DNA of 64,000 nucleotides, from contig JAGTXK010000095.1 of NCBI GenBank assembly GCA_019096195.1, positions 310,001 through 374,000 of the forward strand. Direction: 5' to 3'. Below the pieces are notes generated by a model. It was not told the origin of the DNA. It made no database searches and was given only the letters and a program-made list of their open reading frames with translations. The position numbers and the translations under genes are program-made. The stretch's first letter is position 1. Every line of letters starts with the position of its first letter. The DNA is from Boletus sp. NGJ (Eukaryota > Basidiomycota > Agaricomycetes > Boletales > Boletaceae). This document shows positions 61,510 to 64,000 of the stretch, piece by piece.

Positions 61510-62130
61510 CACTTGTTTGTCTGAGTGTAGCAAAGTAGACTAAAAAGTCTAGTCAAAGTGTACTAAAAAGTATGCTCAAAAAGTATAGTCAAAGTGTACT
61601 AAAATTGCACACCAAAGTGTAGTCAAAATGTAGTCAAAATGTAGCAAAACAAGTGTACAAAAGTGTAGAAGCACCCATCCCTCATACATAGGGCCTGGCC
61701 ATTTGTTTGGTTGAGTTTGCCAGAGGTGTGAGTTTACTGTATGTGTCCACTCAATTGTGTCTTTGGACTTTGCCAAAATTTCTGGGAGTAGGAGTGTAAC
61801 AAAAAGTTAACAACACTACCAACCACAATTTTGGCTAATTGGAATACACGTTTGCTACACCTTTTGTACACATTTGTTTCCCACACTTGTTACTACACAT
61901 TTGCTAATAAAAAAAGTGCCACTTTTGCTACACTTTTGTTTCCACCCTTGTTATCTTTTAATACACTGTGTTACTACACTTTTACTACACTTTTTCACTA
62001 CATTTTCATACAACTTTGCTACACTTTGTCAGTCCACTTTTGCTACCTTTTTTTGACTACACTTTTTCTACACTCTGCTATGCATTCTTACTACACTTTT
62101 ACTACACTTTTTTACTACACTTTTCTTTGC
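61510..62130. repeat. Foldback of AAAGTGTAG-type repeats
   Basis: The left arm (61510-61660) has CAAAGTGTACTAAAAAG units. The right arm (61850-62130) has the complementary CTACACTTTTACTACAC units. They are separated by about 190 bp of non-repeated sequence. The unit is that of the array at 47913. No coding sense is seen, and target duplications are not resolvable. Confidence 0.6.
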
Positions 62131-62214
62131 TACCATAGTTACTAAGTAGAAGGGGGAAGATGACAGTGCTACCACTGCTACCCTTTTTTTCCTGATGGGC
62201 CCCGGCCCCTGCCC

Positions 62215-62718
62215 CGCCTCCTCTCCTTCCACACTCATTGGCAGCACTAAGGTCGCGTTTCGCGCTCCTTAGACCGCCGCCCATAAGAGCATTGATTCAC
62301 TTCCCCACATCCCTTTTTAGCTTTCTAGTCGTCTCTTTCAGGAATCTGCGCGTGAATTATCGCGCGCAGTTGTCGGTACTCCACCCTTGGCGCATCGTTC
62401 ACAGGTCATGATCACATGCACATCCGGAGTCATCATTTTCTTTCCTTTTCCCCTGGAGGATTGCTGAACTTGTTCCCCTGCTTATTTCTCAACACTCGCA
62501 CTGGCAACGCTCGAAAACGATCGATCACAACGCGACTAGGTATCATGCATCATACATCGGCAACTTCGCCCCTCCGTCTCTCCATACATTACTCTTTTTT
62601 TCGTCATCTCTTCATTCCATGTCCATCGAATAAACCAAGGGAAGAAAATAAAAGAAAATTGTCTTGCAGAAGAAATGAATTTGAATTCGTCCTTCCACCC
62701 ATCGTCCTCCAAGGCCGC
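62215..62718. other. 3' flank of GH20 copy 3
   Basis: It aligns with the flank of copy 2 (from about 42110), including CACTAAGGTCGCG and CCCATAAGAGCAT. The right edge of the AT-rich island is therefore at about 62.2 kb. Confidence 0.65.
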
Positions 62719-64000
62719 TCAAGCGTACAGGTCGCACGCGTCCGGCCTCAGCGCACACCACTGGGGTTGCAACGGAATTGCCCTCACACCCCTCTGAACC
62801 ATCCTGTACCTCACGTCCTATGAATTCATCGAGCGTCAGAATCGATATCGCATCACGGCAAAGAACGTACATGGAGACGCGGCAACGCCTCAGTCACGTT
62901 AAGTGGTGCCCCCGTCGGCTGTTTTGCGCTCCAAAAGATCTCGGCTGAGGAGGCAGCGCGGGGCCAGACGATCGGGTCCAGATTTTGTGGTCCAGATTGT
63001 TCGGTCCAGAGCAGTTGTTCGCCTGCTCTCATTGTCAACGACCCAGCGGGCGCCTTTGACGGACATGAAGGGACGCACCTCCCGAGAACGAGCGAGTATT
63101 GGGACTCGGTCAAGTTGGCGAGCGGATCAAAGGTGTATGACTAGTGTGAGGATGAGCCCTGAGGTCTTGGTATGCGCAGGTGGCTGCCAAAAAAGCGCTC
63201 ACGTAGGACCACGTCTTGAATGGATCACACCAGCTGTTTCTATTATCATGGCACCAACGGCATCAGCCCCCTTCATTGCGCTCAGTACGCGGAGAACAAC
63301 ATACCCAGATGAGAAGTCGCCCAGCCACCCACCCGCGCCACAGTCCTTTTGGGAATAATAATCGGGAACAGAGGGCCCATCAGAAGAGAAGCACACGCAC
63401 TAGATAGAAATAGTTGGAAGGTGCATGAATGATGCGGTATCCCAAGTTAGCCACGGCAGCAGCGTCTTCGGACGAGATCCAGACCCTGAGACGGGTATTA
63501 AGTCCATGTTGCCAGTCGGATCAAGAGGACGTACATGATGATGGTCTCATTGGACAGAGTGAGGTTAAACATCAGCACCATCTCTTCCCAAACGACCGGT
63601 GTTTTTCCCTGCGCAATGAGTGCCCCGTGGGTGCTCTGCGTGAACGTGGCGAGGGCCTCGAGGAGGGTAGTGTTGGTCGCGTTGAGTTGTTGCTGTGTGA
63701 GGGTGTCGTTCACGTAGCATTTGGTGTTGAGCTCGTCGCCGCCGGTACCAAAGTAGGACGAGGAGAGGGTTGAGGCGATATCGCTGAGGAGAGAGGTGGT
63801 GAAGTTGACGACCTCGGGGAGGGCGAAGCGGAGTTGGCCAGCGGGGGGCTCGTTGGCGTAGGTTGACCAGGGGGACTCGTCAAAGCAGGCGACGTAGTCG
63901 GGGTAACTCGTGGCAATGATGGAAGTATGCCCCGGGGTATCGATTTCCTGAGGACCAACATCAGCTACCATCCTATCGTTATTCCCATCATACGCACCAT
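62719..64000 (-). CDS. GH20 beta-N-acetylhexosaminidase, copy 3, cut by the window end
   Basis: The C-terminal two thirds of a third hexosaminidase, closely similar to copy 2: EIDTPGHTSIIATSYPDY near 63930, the catalytic YFGTGGDELNT near 63740, TPVVWEEMVLMFN near 63590, EQLLWTEQSGPQNLD near 63000, and the stop at 62719. Introns match those of copies 1 and 2. The 5' part lies beyond the window. It has the same orientation as copy 2, so copies 2 and 3 form a direct repeat with the mobile-element island between them. The visible part shows no clear break. Confidence 0.88.

Noticed and set aside
62903-63358. 151-codon plus-strand frame
   Set aside because: It is the antisense of the conserved GH20 exons and recurs opposite every copy.

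Overview
The window looks like nuclear DNA of a filamentous basidiomycete, probably an Agaricomycete. The evidence is dense short introns (about 45-70 nt, GT-AG), compact two-strand gene packing, and eukaryotic housekeeping genes (eIF3g, AFG2/Drg1 AAA ATPase, ATP synthase subunit f, Rce1 CAAX protease, EB1, a WDR7/rabconnectin-3-beta homologue). These sit beside expanded fungal families: MFS transporters, an F-box protein, WD40 propellers and GH20 hexosaminidases. The species cannot be fixed from sequence alone.

Layout. (1) 0-8.6 kb: three copies of a unit made of a DHA1/QDR-type MFS transporter on the minus strand and a divergent, unidentified gene on the plus strand. Only the third transporter (5426-7540) reads as intact. 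Copy A carries an internal inversion, copy B has lost key segments, and all three divergent partners are decayed. The eIF3g gene sits between units B and C. (2) 8.8-13 kb: an uncharacterised, probably broken gene, then AFG2. (3) 13-18.7 kb: a 5.7-kb stretch with no supportable gene. (4) 18.7-36 kb: ordinary euchromatin with ATP17 (including a 9-nt exon), RCE1, a CCDC137-like protein, an MCT-type transporter, EB1, an F-box protein, two unidentified genes and a long WDR7 homologue. (5) 36.4-45.1 kb: GH20 hexosaminidase copy 1 (+), a seven-bladed WD40 gene (-) and GH20 copy 2 (-). A duplicated scrap of the WD40 gene start lies beyond copy 2. (6) 45.2-62.2 kb: an AT-rich island of nested mobile elements. 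(7) 62.2-64 kb: a third GH20 copy (-) that runs off the window end.

The island is the most structured part. It holds four Tc1/mariner elements of two families, a BED-finger hAT element, a pogo/Tigger (CENP-B-like) element, three solo LTRs with 5-bp target duplications, and foldback and simple-repeat blocks. The nesting gives a relative order. Family-A Tc1 elements predate the LTR (one LTR sits in a Tc1 TIR). The LTR is younger than the pogo and hAT elements it split. Family-B Tc1 elements came last (one sits inside an LTR, itself inside the pogo element). Each element boundary below is supported by terminal repeats, target duplications or both. I saw no clear new defence or metabolic system. 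The novel material is this nested architecture, the repeat families with hexanucleotide ends, the decayed MFS/partner array, and several unusual splice structures.
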